Shown one piece after another: positions 63,398-64,000 of a stretch of DNA of 64,000 nucleotides; within the stretch, counting starts at the first letter, position 1, and every line of letters begins with the position of its first letter. Source of the DNA: Algoriphagus ornithinivorans (GTDB lineage: Bacteria; Bacteroidota; Bacteroidia; Cytophagales; Cyclobacteriaceae). The stretch lies in NCBI RefSeq assembly GCF_900115305.1, contig NZ_FOVW01000008.1, positions 181,957 to 245,956 on the forward strand. The letters run 5' to 3'. A program made the position numbers and the translations under genes. Below the pieces are notes generated by a model. The model ran no database searches and was not told the origin of the DNA. It was given only the letters and a program-made list of their open reading frames with translations.

Positions 63398-63688
63398 TGT
63401 TTATTCTTTTCTAATATTAAAATTATCGATTGCCGCCCTTTCCAGATTAATAAATACGTCCAGAGTCCCATCCCTAAAACTGGATATGGCTTATGACTAT
63501 AATTACTTCAATGAAGCAGTTTTCACGTGACGTTAAAGGGAAAGTTTGATGGATTATTGGTCATTAAGTTATTGAGTTATTTGTTATTGAGTTATTTGTT
63601 ATTGAGTTATTTGTTATTGGAATACATCTCCAATTGAATTCTTTACTCTTGTCATTCCCTGAAATAGGTTGACCGTTTTTAAATCAGA
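63391..63688. other. Intergenic region between lipA and the insertion sequence
   Basis: About 300 bases with no reading frame of coding character and no RNA gene that I can recognise. It holds the 15-bp tandem repeat at 63569-63613 and probably the left end of the insertion sequence near 63660. Confidence 0.5.
63569..63620. repeat. Tandem repeat, three copies of a 15-mer
   Basis: Three perfect copies of TTATTGAGTTATTTG (63569-63583, 63584-63598, 63599-63613) followed by TTATTGG. The tail shares the 15-mer GTTATTTGTTATTGG with the leuC-leuD gap at 10327-10341. No spacer variation, so it is a slippage-type repeat and not a CRISPR array. Confidence 0.85.
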
Positions 63689-64000
63689 ATGAAGATGCTA
63701 AAAACGGGAAAAAGGATCAATTCACATCGTAAATTTTCTGAAGAATTTAAACGTAAATTAGTAGACGACTTCGAAAAAGGAGTCATGTCTGTTCCTCAAA
63801 TGCAAAAGCATTACGGAGTTTGTAATGCTCTTATTTATCGTTGGATTTACAAGTATTCCACTTACAATGAAAAAAATATCAGAATCGTTGAGATGAAAGA
63901 CAGCCAGACACATCGGCTAAAGGAACTCGAAGAAAAGGTCAAGGAGCTCGAACGAACCGTTGGACAGAAACAGATCATGATTGACTACTTAGAAAAGATG
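63660..64000 (+). mobile_element. IS3-family insertion sequence, left part (cut by the window end)
   Basis: The element is recognised from its OrfA-like gene at 63689. The left boundary is uncertain: TGAAATAGGTTGACCG starting at 63660 begins with TG, as IS3-family ends do, but the matching right end and target duplication are outside the window. Confidence 0.55.
63689..64000 (+). CDS. IS3-family transposase OrfA (3' end beyond the window)
   Basis: 104 codons open to the window edge. The protein begins MKMLKTGKRINSHRKFSEEF and shows a helix-turn-helix (FKRKLVDDFEKG, then VPQMQKHYGVCNALIYRWIYKY) followed by a leucine-zipper-like coiled coil (RLKELEEKVKELERTVGQ), the OrfA layout of IS3-family elements. 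OrfB with the DDE catalytic domain would follow after a frameshift. No stop or frameshift is seen in the visible part, so this copy may be intact. Confidence 0.85.
   Translation, partial: MKMLKTGKRINSHRKFSEEFKRKLVDDFEKGVMSVPQMQKHYGVCNALIYRWIYKYSTYNEKNIRIVEMKDSQTHRLKELEEKVKELERTVGQKQIMIDYLEKM

Noticed and set aside
63569..63613. Possible CRISPR array
   Set aside because: The 15-bp units are directly adjacent without spacers and no cas gene is present.
1..64000. tRNA, rRNA, prophage or integrative element
   Set aside because: No cloverleaf with a CCA-type acceptor, no rRNA segment, no integrase or phage structural gene was recognised; only one IS element is present at the right edge.

Overview
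The window is chromosomal DNA of low to moderate GC from a member of the Bacteroidota, most likely order Cytophagales (Cyclobacteriaceae-like). The reasons are: promoters of the Bacteroidota type (TTG, about 20 nt, TAnnTTTG) with almost no Shine-Dalgarno sequences; OmpA proteins with thrombospondin type 3 repeats; 6-bladed beta-propeller lipoproteins with small secreted peptides; a DnaE carrying its own N-terminal exonuclease domain; and an Nqr sodium pump. No rRNA or tRNA gene was seen. Gene density is high and most genes are housekeeping or biosynthetic.

Layout. 1-4.3 kb (+): putative exopolysaccharide operon (outer-membrane barrel, GT2 synthase with an MshEN-like domain, polytopic membrane protein). 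4.4-6.9 kb (-): two small secreted Cys peptides, a propeller lipoprotein and a carboxypeptidase-like-domain protein. 7.1-18.5 kb (-): nine-gene branched-chain amino acid operon ilvD-ilvB-ilvN-ilvC-leuA-leuC-leuD-cimA-leuB, preceded by a promoter, a leader peptide rich in Ile/Val/Leu and a terminator/antiterminator, and closed by a hairpin terminator. 18.8-25.9 kb: ispE, a MazEF-like toxin-antitoxin pair, a DMT transporter, lptG-like, tgt, a GT2/ECF sigma/rsmG operon. 26-33 kb (+): dnaE, trxA, mnmH-selD, a TolB-like protein. 33.9-41.8 kb (-): DUF502, DUF1080, nqrABCDE (no nqrF), ispH-cmk. 41.9-50.4 kb: ade, prfC, an orphan histidine kinase, dps, an ABC-2 exporter with a toastrack-like protein. 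50.4-55.3 kb (-): dnaJ, grpE, obgE, adk, hpt, M42-like peptidase. 55.5-60.3 kb (+): two tandem ompA paralogues, upp, a Ca/Na antiporter, a small membrane protein. 60.3-63.4 kb: sdaA, osmC, an outer-membrane protein, lipA. 63.4-64 kb: a repeat-rich gap and the start of an IS3-family element cut by the window edge.

How the genes work together. The strongest regulatory find is the attenuator of the branched-chain operon. A 23-codon leader peptide ends 2 nt before a segment that can pair with the 5' arm of a perfect intrinsic terminator just upstream of ilvD, so starvation-stalled ribosomes should allow read-through. LeuA and CimA share LeuC, LeuD and LeuB, giving leucine and a threonine-independent route to 2-oxobutyrate and isoleucine. 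The least understood locus is the small-peptide/propeller cluster, which includes a 59-codon gene short enough to be missed by ordinary gene calling. Starts were chosen from family lengths, from promoter -7 elements that fall inside over-extended reading frames, and from overlaps with upstream stops. All functional names rest on motif recognition by eye; no database search was run.
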